Positions 1 to 6,194 of a DNA stretch of 10,334 nucleotides are shown piece after piece. The notes beneath the pieces are model-generated. The model was given only the letters and a program-made list of their open reading frames with translations, did not search any database and had not been told where the DNA came from. This DNA is from Candidatus Peregrinibacteria bacterium. Lineage in GTDB: Bacteria > Patescibacteriota > Gracilibacteria > UBA1369 > LOWO2-01-FULL-3. A program made the translations under genes and the position numbers. The stretch lies in the NCBI GenBank assembly GCA_016214225.1, contig JACROX010000035.1:1-10334 (forward strand), in the 5' to 3' direction. The number at the start of each line of letters is the position of its first letter. Positions within the stretch are counted from its first letter, which is position 1.

Positions 1-36
1 CTGTGCGAATATTTTTTCATCAATTTTAAAATACAT
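1..36 (-). CDS. 5' end of an unidentified gene running off the left edge
   Basis: A minus-strand ATG at 34-36 opens 12 codons that continue past the window edge, reading MYFKIDEKIFAQ. A well-placed promoter for this strand lies just upstream (61-89), which supports a real gene start. The first residues resemble, from memory only, the beginning of small B3/B4-domain (phenylalanyl-tRNA-synthetase-beta-like) proteins seen in Patescibacteria, but 12 residues cannot establish that. No Shine-Dalgarno site precedes the ATG; the expected leader is about 18 nt. An out-of-frame ATG at 18-20 is the alternative start and is less likely. Confidence 0.4.
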   Translation of the reverse strand, partial: MYFKIDEKIFAQ

Positions 37-60
37 ATATTTGAGCTTAATTCGGGGTTC

Positions 61-89
61 ATTGTACTCAAAAAGTATTTTTACTGCAA
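61..89 (-). promoter_or_regulatory. Sigma-70-type promoter for the left-edge gene
   Basis: On the minus strand TTGCAG (84-89) and TACAAT (61-66) are separated by exactly 17 nt. Transcription would begin near position 54, leaving a leader of about 18 nt before the ATG at 36. It lies back to back with the plus-strand promoter at 95-123; the two -35 boxes are only 5 nt apart. Confidence 0.55.
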
Positions 90-94
90 AGGTA

Positions 95-123
95 TTGAAA
101 AGTGTACGGATTTTTGGTATAAT
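95..123 (+). promoter_or_regulatory. Sigma-70-type promoter with extended -10 for the FN3 surface protein
   Basis: TTGAAA (95-100), a 17-nt spacer and a consensus TATAAT (118-123) preceded by TGG give an extended -10 promoter, the best match in the window. The start point would be near 130, leaving an A-rich leader of about 24 nt and no Shine-Dalgarno site before the ATG at 154. A strong promoter suits an abundant surface protein. Confidence 0.75.
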
Positions 124-153
124 TACCCGATAAAACAAATAACAAAAATAAAA

Positions 154-1356
154 ATGAAGACAAAAACATTTAAAATTTGTACAGCTCTGGTTTCTCTAGC
201 CATTTTTTCAGTGGCAAACATGACTGCTTTTGCGGCTTCCGATAGCACAAAACCGAGCGATGTTGAAAATTTTAAAGGCACCGCCTTGGATGCGTCCGTA
301 AAACTGACTTGGGACGCGGCGACCGATAACGTGGCCGTTACAGGCTATAAAGTCTACTATGGACTTAAGCCTGTGGCAAAAAGCGGCGAAACTTACGATA
401 GTAACAAAGACGCGGGAAGTGTTCTTAATTATACGCTTACGGGGCTTACAAACGATAAAAAATATTATTTTTTATTTTTTTTCTATGATGCCGCCGGAAA
501 TGAAAGCGGCAGCTGGGCAAAGGAAATTTCTTTAACTCCGGTAAAAGGAGCGGCGGGAAGCGATAAAGAGGCTCCAAAAGTTTCCAGCGCGGTCGCGATG
601 AATAAGGAACAAGTTAAAGTTGTTTTTTCCGAGGCCGTTGTTCTTCCTCTGCAGGATCCGCAAGATGCCTTTACGGTGGAAGACGACAATTTTAAACCTT
701 TGGCTGTTTTAAAGGCTGAAATGGATAAGGATGATAAGGAGGAAAAGATTGTTGTTTTGACAACCGCGGCACAAAAAAAAGACGTAAAATATAAATTAAC
801 GGTTGGTATTGACCTGAAAGATAAAGCCGGAAATCCAATTATCAGCGGCACTTCCGACATAGCAGGATTTACCGGTAGCGATGCCGAGAAACCCGCTGAA
901 GATAAAAAAGCTCCCGAGGTTACAAAAGTCGAAAGCATGGACAGCACTCATGTTATTGTAACTTTTAACGAGGGCATTGTTTTGGGAATTGATCCTTCAA
1001 AGAATTTCAGCGTTATGCAAGAAGCCGATTCTAAAAAAACTTTGGATGTTTTGGGCGTTGAATTAGGCAAAAACGGCGCCGGTGTCGAAGACGCAAGCGC
1101 TATTGTTACAACTTCCGCGCAGGAAAATGTAAATTATGTTGTTGTTGTTTCCGGAGTAAAAGACGCTGACAGCAATGAAATAAATCCCGCGAAAGGAAGC
1201 GGTAAATTTATGGGCGCTTCCGCGAAGGCGGAAAAAGAAGGCGGTGATAAAATTAAAGATATTATCCCTCCAAAAGATGTTTTGAATTTACTCGCGAAGA
1301 AAACTCTTGACGCAAAAAACTATATTGTAACTTTGACATGGTCCATGCCAATATGA
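154..1356 (+). CDS. Secreted FN3 / Ig-like surface protein, truncated by a frameshift
   Basis: The 400-residue product starts with a clear signal peptide (basic start, hydrophobic core about 10-25, likely cleavage after AFA at 25-27). A fibronectin type III domain follows at about 34-130, with the W53, Y65 and DAAGNES (112-118) landmarks. Two bacterial Ig-like domains come next, about 138-241 and 251-356, each opening with a K/D-rich 'APxV' strand and containing 'VxFxE/VTFNE'. A linker and the first strands of a second FN3 domain (about 371-397, ending VTLTW) reach a TGA. Coding for the rest of that domain resumes at 1352 in another frame, with about 35 residues missing. This is probably an exported adhesin or surface-coat protein; its ligand is unknown. 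One oddity is a T-rich stretch coding YYFLFFFY in a core FN3 strand. The start is supported by the promoter at 95-123. The lost tail would have carried the anchor, so the product as written would be released rather than attached. Confidence 0.8.
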   Translation: MKTKTFKICTALVSLAIFSVANMTAFAASDSTKPSDVENFKGTALDASVKLTWDAATDNVAVTGYKVYYGLKPVAKSGETYDSNKDAGSVLNYTLTGLTNDKKYYFLFFFYDAAGNESGSWAKEISLTPVKGAAGSDKEAPKVSSAVAMNKEQVKVVFSEAVVLPLQDPQDAFTVEDDNFKPLAVLKAEMDKDDKEEKIVVLTTAAQKKDVKYKLTVGIDLKDKAGNPIISGTSDIAGFTGSDAEKPAEDKKAPEVTKVESMDSTHVIVTFNEGIVLGIDPSKNFSVMQEADSKKTLDVLGVELGKNGAGVEDASAIVTTSAQENVNYVVVVSGVKDADSNEINPAKGSGKFMGASAKAEKEGGDKIKDIIPPKDVLNLLAKKTLDAKNYIVTLTWSMPI

Positions 1357-1534
1357 AATTAAAAATATGGAACCGGGCGAGTATTGGTTCAAAGTTACCG
1401 AAAAAGATGTCGCCGGAAATGAAAGCAAGGGTTCCGTTGTAAAAGTAAAACTTGCCGGAACAGGGCCTGAATTGATTGGACTTTTTGCTCTATCTCTAGG
1501 ACTTGGCAGGGTTTTCACTCGCAGAAAAAAATAA
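1337..1534 (+). pseudogene. Out-of-frame C-terminal remnant of the FN3 surface protein with sorting-like tail
   Basis: This frame opens after a TGA at 1334-1336 and ends at TAA 1532-1534. From about 1352 it encodes the last strands of an FN3 domain, including YWFKVTEKDVAGNES, which matches the same part of the first FN3 domain upstream (YDAAGNES). A tail follows: TGPE (1460-1471), about 15 hydrophobic residues, then RRKK at the very end. That order (short polar motif, hydrophobic segment, basic end) is typical of C-terminal sorting signals recognised by sortase-like transpeptidases; the enzyme is not in this window. No start codon with a ribosome site is visible, so it is probably not translated separately. 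It belongs to the gene starting at 154. Confidence 0.75.
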
Positions 1535-1564
1535 AATATTTAATGAAAATTTAATATTTATTTA

Positions 1565-1596
1565 ATGCCCCTATGTAAAAGTAGGGGCATGTTTTT
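1565..1596 (+). terminator. Rho-independent terminator after the FN3 gene
   Basis: ATGCCCCTA (1565-1573) pairs perfectly with TAGGGGCAT (1582-1590) around an 8-nt loop, followed by GTTTTT (1591-1596). It sits 30 nt after the FN3 remnant's stop. The right arm also contains the AGGGG and the ATG (1589) that may start the next gene, so terminator and translation start overlap. Confidence 0.8.
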
Positions 1597-2443
1597 ATTG
1601 CCATCTAAAATAAAGAAAATTGTTTTTATTGCCATTGGATTGGTATATTTTGGCTTTTTTGTTTTAATTTCACAAATACCCGATAATAAATTTCATATTT
1701 ATTTTTTGGATATAGGACAAGGTGATTCTGTTTTAATAAAGACTCCGCAAAATCATCAGATGTTGATTGATGGAGGGCCAAACAGTTCCGTGATTGAAAG
1801 ATTGTCAGGCATTATGCCATTTTTTGACAATTCAATAGATTTTATTATTTTGACTCATCCACATGCGGATCATGTGAACGGGCTGATAGAAGTTTTGAAA
1901 AAATATTCCGTAAACGCGATTTTAATGACGGGTGTTTCTTCAAAAAGTCCTATTTATGAGGAGTTTTTACGTACCGTCTATAATAAAAAAATTCCTGTTT
2001 TTATCGCGGAATCAAAAACCGATTTTAAATTCGGAAATGTTTTTTTCGATGTTATCTATCCTTTCAATCAAATTTCCGGAGAATATTTTGAGAATCCGAA
2101 TAATTCGTCTGTTGCCGTTAAGGTGAGCTATAAGGATGAGCTTTCTCGCGTTTCCGAGAAAATTTTACTGACCGGCGATTTGCAGGATATCATTGAATCA
2201 AAGCTTGTGGACGCGGGAATTGATTTAAAGGCGAATATATTGAAAGCCGGCCATCATGGCAGCAAGAATGCTTCTTCTTTGAAATTTTTAAATAAAGTTA
2301 AGCCGGATTTTGCAGTAATTCAGTCCGGCAAGGATAATCGTTTCGGTCATCCTCATAAGCAAACTTTAGATAATCTAAAGAAAGCGGGAGTTAAAAAAAT
2401 TTATAGAAATGATATGGATGGAACTGTCGAGTTCGTATTTTGA
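1589..2443 (+). CDS. Membrane-anchored ComEC-like metallo-beta-lactamase-fold hydrolase
   Basis: From the ATG at 1589 this gives 284 residues: an N-terminal membrane segment (about 9-28) and then a complete MBL-fold domain like the C-terminal hydrolase domain of ComEC/Rec2. Visible landmarks are DIGQGDS (41-47), LIDGG (59-63), the metal motif THPHADH (89-95), LTGD (194-197), KAGHHGS (219-225) and FGHPH (252-256). The fold binds two metals and in ComEC is proposed to act on the non-transported DNA strand. Here there is no ComEC channel domain, so it is a stand-alone, probably extracytoplasmic enzyme; a nucleic-acid or phosphoester substrate is inference. An in-frame ATG at 1565 lies inside the terminator stem and is unlikely to be the start. 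A TTG at 1598, about 10 nt after AGGGG, is a credible alternative to 1589. No separate promoter is evident, so expression may depend on readthrough. Confidence 0.85.
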   Translation: MFLLPSKIKKIVFIAIGLVYFGFFVLISQIPDNKFHIYFLDIGQGDSVLIKTPQNHQMLIDGGPNSSVIERLSGIMPFFDNSIDFIILTHPHADHVNGLIEVLKKYSVNAILMTGVSSKSPIYEEFLRTVYNKKIPVFIAESKTDFKFGNVFFDVIYPFNQISGEYFENPNNSSVAVKVSYKDELSRVSEKILLTGDLQDIIESKLVDAGIDLKANILKAGHHGSKNASSLKFLNKVKPDFAVIQSGKDNRFGHPHKQTLDNLKKAGVKKIYRNDMDGTVEFVF

Positions 2444-2444
2444 A

Positions 2445-2567
2445 AGAATCTCTAAAAAACTATCATCTACTGTGTTGTCGAAAAATTTTGATTCTCCTGT
2501 ACATATTAGTACACTGCGAATCAAAATTTTTCTGCCGCCTTGTATCTGATAGTTTTTTAGAGATTCT
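2445..2567. terminator. 123-nt near-perfect palindrome, probable bidirectional terminator
   Basis: Two convergent genes end on either side of a long inverted repeat. The outer arms are 21 nt and perfect (2445-2465 with 2547-2567), and the inner arms are 15 nt and perfect (2480-2494 with 2518-2532). Both share the same centre (about 2506), and the strand between them pairs partly (TAC 2468-2470 with GTA 2542-2544 and scattered G-C/G-U pairs). A short TGTAC/GTACA stem caps it. It begins 1 nt after the hydrolase stop (2441-2443) and overlaps the murA stop (2566-2568). A-rich and T-rich tracts in the arms would act as U-tracts on both strands. Confidence 0.7.
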
Positions 2568-2877
2568 AAACGCGTTTTATTTTTGCCCCCAACAACTTAA
2601 GTTTTTCCTCTATTTTTTCGTATCCGCGATCTATGTAATTTATGTTTGAAATTTCCGTTTGTCCGTTCGCGATCAACGCGGCAATCACCATCGCGGCCCC
2701 GGCGCGGATATCACAACTCGCGATCGGAATCGCGGAAAGTTTTGTTGGGCCTATAATAAGCGCTTGATGAGGATTTAAAAATTCTATGCGCGCTCCCATT
2801 TTTTCCAATTCAAAAAGATAATTCAGACGTCCTTCAAATAATGTTTCAAATATTTTGCTGACACCATGAGCCTTGTC
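2566..2877 (-). pseudogene. murA: Frameshifted C-terminal part of murA
   Basis: This minus-strand frame opens directly after a TAG (2878-2880) and ends at TAG 2566-2568. It reads as the last quarter of UDP-N-acetylglucosamine 1-carboxyvinyltransferase: AHGVSKIFETLFEGR, then LNYLFELEKMGA, the IASCDIRAGAAMV segment (its Arg matches E. coli Arg397) and HIDRGY-type NYIDRGYEKIEEKL close to the end, as in other MurA proteins. Its frame differs from the N-terminal part, and about 20 residues between the two parts are missing. An internal ATG at 2806-2808 could start an 80-residue fragment, but that would hold no active site. Confidence 0.85.
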
Positions 2878-3761
2878 CTAAGTATCCTTACGGCATTCCA
2901 TTTTTCCGTGGGCGATATTTCCGCGTAATCTTTTCCAAGCTTAAATTTCACTCCGATTTCATCCAGTTTTTGCCAAAAACTGTCGAGATGAGCCGGATCA
3001 AATCCTTTAACAACAACATTTCCTTTTGTGGCTACAGCGGCTACAACAAAAGTCCCGGCCTCCAAATAGTCCCCCGTTACGCGATATTTAACGCCTTTAA
3101 GATTTTTTACTCCTTTAATTTTTAATATGTTTGTCCCGATTCCTGAAATTTTCGTGCCCATTTTATTTAAAAAATGACATAAGTCCTGTACGTGCGGTTC
3201 GGTTGCGGCAAGCCTTATTTCCGTATCTCCATTCGCCAAAACAGATGCCATAACGGCATTTTCCGTGGCCGTAACGCTTAATTCCGGAAGAACAACGGAC
3301 GTGCCCTTGAGGCTTTTAACTCTTATGTGAAGCCCTTCTTCATCATCCAAAATTTTACATCCCAATTTTTCAAAAGCGTATCTGTGCGCGTGAACCGATC
3401 TTTTCCCAAGCACGCATCCTCCGGGATAAGCCATTTTAATCTCACCAAAGCGTGGAAGCAGAGCTCCTACAATTAAAATTGACGCTCTCATTTTTTTTAC
3501 AAGATTTCCCTGAATTTTTTTCTGTTTTTTTTCTTTCGCGTCAATTGTCAGAGTTTTATTTTTGAATGTAACTTTTTCTACTATTGATTCTATTATTTTT
3601 GACATCGAATGAATGTCCTCTATATCCGGCACATTCTCCAGTATTGTTTTGCCTTTTGTTAAAAGCGCGGCACACATAATCGGCAGTGCGGCGTTTTTAG
3701 AGCCGCTTATCTTTATTTCACCCTTTAACGGCGTTCCCCCATTTATTATAAAATTGGCCAT
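2823..3761 (-). CDS. murA: MurA N-terminal three quarters, broken by deletion and frameshift
   Basis: MurA transfers enolpyruvate from PEP to UDP-GlcNAc, the first committed step of peptidoglycan synthesis in the cytoplasm. The 312-residue frame begins typically (SGSKNAALP with Lys22), has MRAS at 91-94, the PEP-binding loop YPGGCVLGKR with Cys116 (E. coli Cys115, so predicted fosfomycin-sensitive type) and DYLEAGTF at 231-238. It is family-like up to AVRI (290-293); the last 19 residues are out-of-frame nonsense. The true continuation is in another frame (2566-2877), and the missing 20 or so residues include the FPTDMQ-type segment carrying catalytic Asp305 of E. coli. Complete, the gene would encode about 415-420 residues, the usual length. 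Translated as written it should be inactive, so an intact copy elsewhere or an assembly error is expected. A good promoter lies upstream at 3785-3812. Confidence 0.9.
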   Translation of the reverse strand: MANFIINGGTPLKGEIKISGSKNAALPIMCAALLTKGKTILENVPDIEDIHSMSKIIESIVEKVTFKNKTLTIDAKEKKQKKIQGNLVKKMRASILIVGALLPRFGEIKMAYPGGCVLGKRSVHAHRYAFEKLGCKILDDEEGLHIRVKSLKGTSVVLPELSVTATENAVMASVLANGDTEIRLAATEPHVQDLCHFLNKMGTKISGIGTNILKIKGVKNLKGVKYRVTGDYLEAGTFVVAAVATKGNVVVKGFDPAHLDSFWQKLDEIGVKFKLGKDYAEISPTEKWNAVRILRTRLMVSAKYLKHYLKDV

Positions 3762-3784
3762 GTTTTTCTTAATTTGTGCCTACT

Positions 3785-3812
3785 ATTATAGCTATACCAT
3801 ATTTATTGTAAA
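3785..3812 (-). promoter_or_regulatory. Promoter of murA
   Basis: Minus strand TTTACA (3807-3812), 16-nt spacer and consensus TATAAT (3785-3790). The start point would be near 3778, giving a 17-nt leader before the murA ATG at 3761 with no good Shine-Dalgarno site. It is divergent from the promoter at 3851-3879. Confidence 0.65.
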
Positions 3813-3850
3813 TGGTCTATTGCACTATGGCCGGTTTTTGGCTTGAGTAA

Positions 3851-3879
3851 TTGATTTTTTGCCTTATTTTTGATAGAAT
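3851..3879 (+). promoter_or_regulatory. Promoter of the SLH surface-protein operon
   Basis: TTGATT (3851-3856), a 17-nt spacer and TAGAAT (3874-3879) preceded by TGA form an extended -10 promoter. The predicted leader of about 30 nt (from about 3886) is almost purely A with a few C and T, and has no Shine-Dalgarno site before the ATG at 3916. Confidence 0.65.
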
Positions 3880-3915
3880 TTAGGGATTTCAAACAAAAAT
3901 AAAAAGAAAAACAAA

Positions 3916-5187
3916 ATGAGAAGGTGGAAATTATTTTATGTTCTTTCTGGCATTATCGTTTCGGGATTACTGGTTAATTCATTTTTATCCAAAGAAAATG
4001 CCAGTGTTTTTCAAACCTCGGTTTTGCCTGTTATTAAGGGTATCGCGGATCAAAATCCTTTGGCTCCTCCTGATTTGTCTATAGAAAATATTGAATTGAA
4101 AAAAGTTTCAGACCCCACTTTTGATTCAAATTATTATAAATATAAGGCCTCTGTCGTAGTGCGAAATACAGGAGGAAACCTTGTTGACAGCAATGTGACT
4201 TTGCATGGAGACTTTGCTCAGAAATATGTTTATGTAAAAAATGTAGACAAAGGTTTTTCTCTTCCATCGGGGAAAAGTTATGCGATTGATAATTACGATA
4301 TAACTTTTGATGGAAATTATAACGGCGGTGAAATTCCCGTTACAATTGAGGTTCAAGACAAGGTGGACACAAATCTTGTAAACAATACTTTTAAAGTTGA
4401 GATTTTTGAACTTCCTCCAAAGCTTAATCCCGTGAAAATATCGGATATTCCCGAAGACGGGAAAGTTGTTTTAAATGTTAATTCGAAAAATTTGACTTAC
4501 AGGGATGATGATTTTTTGTTGTATACAAGAAATTCCACGTTAAATGATGAAAAAGTTATTTATTCCGAATCAAAAGGCAATGATGGCATGTACAGTTTTT
4601 ACGCGATCAATCCTTCGAAATCTTATTTTAAAAACGGGTTTGGCAGTGAAAAAGTTGATAATTCCGGCGAATATCCCGTGACAGCCGATTACGCGTACGT
4701 GAAGGCTGTTGATCCGAAAACCGGGTACTATGCCGTGAGCGATATTGTAAAATTAGCTCCTTCAAAAGAAATAAATCGAGCGGAATTCGCGAAAATTTTT
4801 GTGGATGAAATAGGAATTGAACCAAGTACTTACGCGGACAGCTATTATTCCGATGTCTTGAGTGATGATTGGTTTTTCCCTTATGTACAAACTTTATACG
4901 ATATCGGACTTTTAAATACGGACGTGCGTGAATATGAGCCCAATCAAGCAATGACACGCGGAGAAGTTTTGAAAATGGTTTTGACTTATTTTGACGCGGA
5001 CTTGGCGGTTCAGGACGACACTGTCCATTTTAAGGATGTGGATGAGGGGAATGACATTTATCCATATGCCGAAAGTTTGCTTGTAGCAGGTAAAGCGGAA
5101 GCTATCAGAGGTGAATTAAATCCCGAGCTCCCCGCCACAAAAGATTTTTTAATTTATCTTATAAATGAATATCGAAAGAGTAATTAA
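3916..5187 (+). CDS. Exported CARDB-like / SLH-repeat surface protein
   Basis: The 423-residue product starts with a basic tip and one hydrophobic segment (about 6-24), a signal peptide or anchor with no obvious cleavage site. A beta-rich domain at about 52-165 opens PPDLSIENIEL and includes ASVVVRNTGGNLV, the pattern of CARDB-type adhesion domains. A second beta-rich region follows (about 166-280). The C-terminus has S-layer-homology repeats: INRAEFAKIF (286-295), YSDV...DDWFFPYVQTLYDIGLL (311-333), YEPNQAMTRGEVLKMVL (340-356) and FKDVDEGNDIYPYAESL (372-388), followed by a degenerate third unit. SLH domains bind pyruvylated secondary cell-wall polymers in Gram-positives and peptidoglycan or LPS-linked sugars elsewhere, so wall attachment of an adhesion domain is the natural reading. 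It leads an operon, and its end overlaps the next gene by 23 nt. The domain class is fairly clear; the partner is unknown. Confidence 0.8.
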   Translation: MRRWKLFYVLSGIIVSGLLVNSFLSKENASVFQTSVLPVIKGIADQNPLAPPDLSIENIELKKVSDPTFDSNYYKYKASVVVRNTGGNLVDSNVTLHGDFAQKYVYVKNVDKGFSLPSGKSYAIDNYDITFDGNYNGGEIPVTIEVQDKVDTNLVNNTFKVEIFELPPKLNPVKISDIPEDGKVVLNVNSKNLTYRDDDFLLYTRNSTLNDEKVIYSESKGNDGMYSFYAINPSKSYFKNGFGSEKVDNSGEYPVTADYAYVKAVDPKTGYYAVSDIVKLAPSKEINRAEFAKIFVDEIGIEPSTYADSYYSDVLSDDWFFPYVQTLYDIGLLNTDVREYEPNQAMTRGEVLKMVLTYFDADLAVQDDTVHFKDVDEGNDIYPYAESLLVAGKAEAIRGELNPELPATKDFLIYLINEYRKSN

Positions 5188-5830
5188 AACTTACTTTATT
5201 TTTGTCATGTTCGTAGTGGCTGTTTCGATAGTTGGCTACAACACGCCAACCAAGGCCTATATGGCGAATGTTCTCGGCTATAATTTCAGTGTCGGCGAAA
5301 AATTTTCCGAATCTAAAAATGAAGAGAAACAAACCGCGGATTTTTTGACTTTCGCGGTAACGAATAATCCGAAAAAAACATTTGTGTTTGCCGGAGCTCA
5401 AAATTCCGAACTTATGAAACTTGTTTTCAGGTCGACTAAAAGTGATGTTATTTTAAGAAAAATTTCTTTCAAAATTGCGTTGATTGATCCGAAATACATT
5501 AAGAACGCGGGGCTTATTTATAAGGGAAATCTTGTTGCGGAAGGGGCGGTTAAGGATGGAAAATTGAATTTTGAGAATATGAATCACAAATTCGATAATA
5601 CCACCGAAGAATTTTTTTCTCTTTCAATAAGCTTAATCGATGATATCCCCGTTGGGCAAAGAATCAGGATGGATATTGAAAATCCCGATGATATTGTTAT
5701 CACCAATGGTGAAAATGAATTTAAATTACAGGCTTCTTATCCGATGAAAGGTAAATATTTAAGTGTCGTTCAAAAACGAACATGGGGCGTAAAAAAAGCC
5801 GCGAGGAAATCTCCTCCAAAGAAAAAATAA
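5165..5830 (+). CDS. Secreted beta-sandwich-like protein of unknown function with Lys-rich tail
   Basis: I do not recognise a named family. The 221-residue product has a signal sequence (hydrophobic stretch about 10-24, possible cleavage near TKA at 29-31). Its centre, about 75-185, has a pattern I associate with single modules of Patescibacterial surface proteins: polar strands such as ELMKLVFRST, then DVILRKISFKI, a 'ly-G-lv--G' turn (LIYKGNLVAEG), and a hydrophobic strand before GQRIRMDIENPDDIVI. The last 20 residues are very basic (RKSPPKKK end). Its ATG lies inside the last codons of the SLH gene (23-nt overlap, different frame), so translation is probably coupled and the two products likely work together at the cell surface. 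The basic tail could bind anionic wall polymer; that is inference. Confidence 0.7.
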   Translation: MNIERVIKTYFIFVMFVVAVSIVGYNTPTKAYMANVLGYNFSVGEKFSESKNEEKQTADFLTFAVTNNPKKTFVFAGAQNSELMKLVFRSTKSDVILRKISFKIALIDPKYIKNAGLIYKGNLVAEGAVKDGKLNFENMNHKFDNTTEEFFSLSISLIDDIPVGQRIRMDIENPDDIVITNGENEFKLQASYPMKGKYLSVVQKRTWGVKKAARKSPPKKK

Positions 5831-5852
5831 TCATTCAATAGTGGACGGCTAC

Positions 5853-6194
5853 TTACTCCATCGCTTCCAAATAACATTTGTCGCAGTAAATTATTTCAGA
5901 CCTATCTTTTTCAAAAGTCGTTTTAATCGGAGTTTTGCATTTCGCGCAGAGCCGGTCGTAAAGATGCCTTTTGTTTCTCATATTGAATCTTATTTTATGC
6001 CTACAGTCAGCGCATTTTAAAGCAATCGTTTCATTGTAATCAAATGGTGACATCTTGATCGGGAAAAATTGTCCCCATTCTCCAGTGCTTTTCATATGTT
6101 CTATTATTTTATCTCTTAAATTTTCATATTCTTCTTTTGAATATTTTTTATTGAATATGCAATATTCGGCATGTCGAAGTCCGACACATCCGAA
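5853..6194 (-). pseudogene. Frameshifted C-terminal part of the zinc-ribbon protein
   Basis: This frame carries the second half of the protein begun at 6439. It reads FGCVGLRHAEYC, then SKEEYE, HMKSTGEWGQFFPIKMSPF and DYNETIA, and then jumps without a frame change to LKCADCRHK at about 6018-6024. It ends with three Cys pairs (CADC, CAKC, CDKC) that form zinc-ribbon knuckles. In relatives as I remember them, a stretch of several dozen residues with its own Cys pair separates NET(I/V)A from the CPDCRHK motif, so a second, in-frame block appears lost here. An internal ATG (6093-6095) would start an 80-residue piece beginning MKSTGEW. The gene ends 22 nt from the convergent surface-protein gene; no clear terminator is seen between them. 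Confidence 0.7.

Noticed and set aside
483..947. Long minus-strand open frame within the FN3 gene
   Set aside because: Low-complexity Ser/Ala/Thr-rich product antisense to a gene with clear domains, no promoter or ribosome site; a codon-bias shadow.
1354..1356. TGA read as glycine (Gracilibacteria-type code)
   Set aside because: Reading through gives only two codons before TAA, and the hydrolase ends naturally at TGA, as does nothing that would need TGA as an amino acid.
2445..2567. MITE or transposon remnant
   Set aside because: No flanking target duplication is visible and no second copy is in the window. The exact placement between two stop codons favours a terminator; kept as an alternative only.
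2440..2649. 69-codon plus-strand open frame across the palindrome
   Set aside because: It begins inside the hydrolase stop region, runs through the inverted repeat and then over murA coding sequence antisense; composition is what a palindrome plus antisense frame would give.
2823..2882. Programmed ribosomal frameshift joining the two murA frames
   Set aside because: A slip of one base would not supply the missing ~20 residues with the catalytic Asp, and no slippery heptamer or downstream structure fits the junction.
4628..4957. 109-codon minus-strand open frame within the SLH gene
   Set aside because: Antisense to well-recognised SLH repeats; the Arg/His-rich product resembles no family.
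5804..5818. GAGGA/TCCTC hairpin as terminator of the SLH operon
   Set aside because: Only five base pairs, inside the coding region, and no T-run follows.
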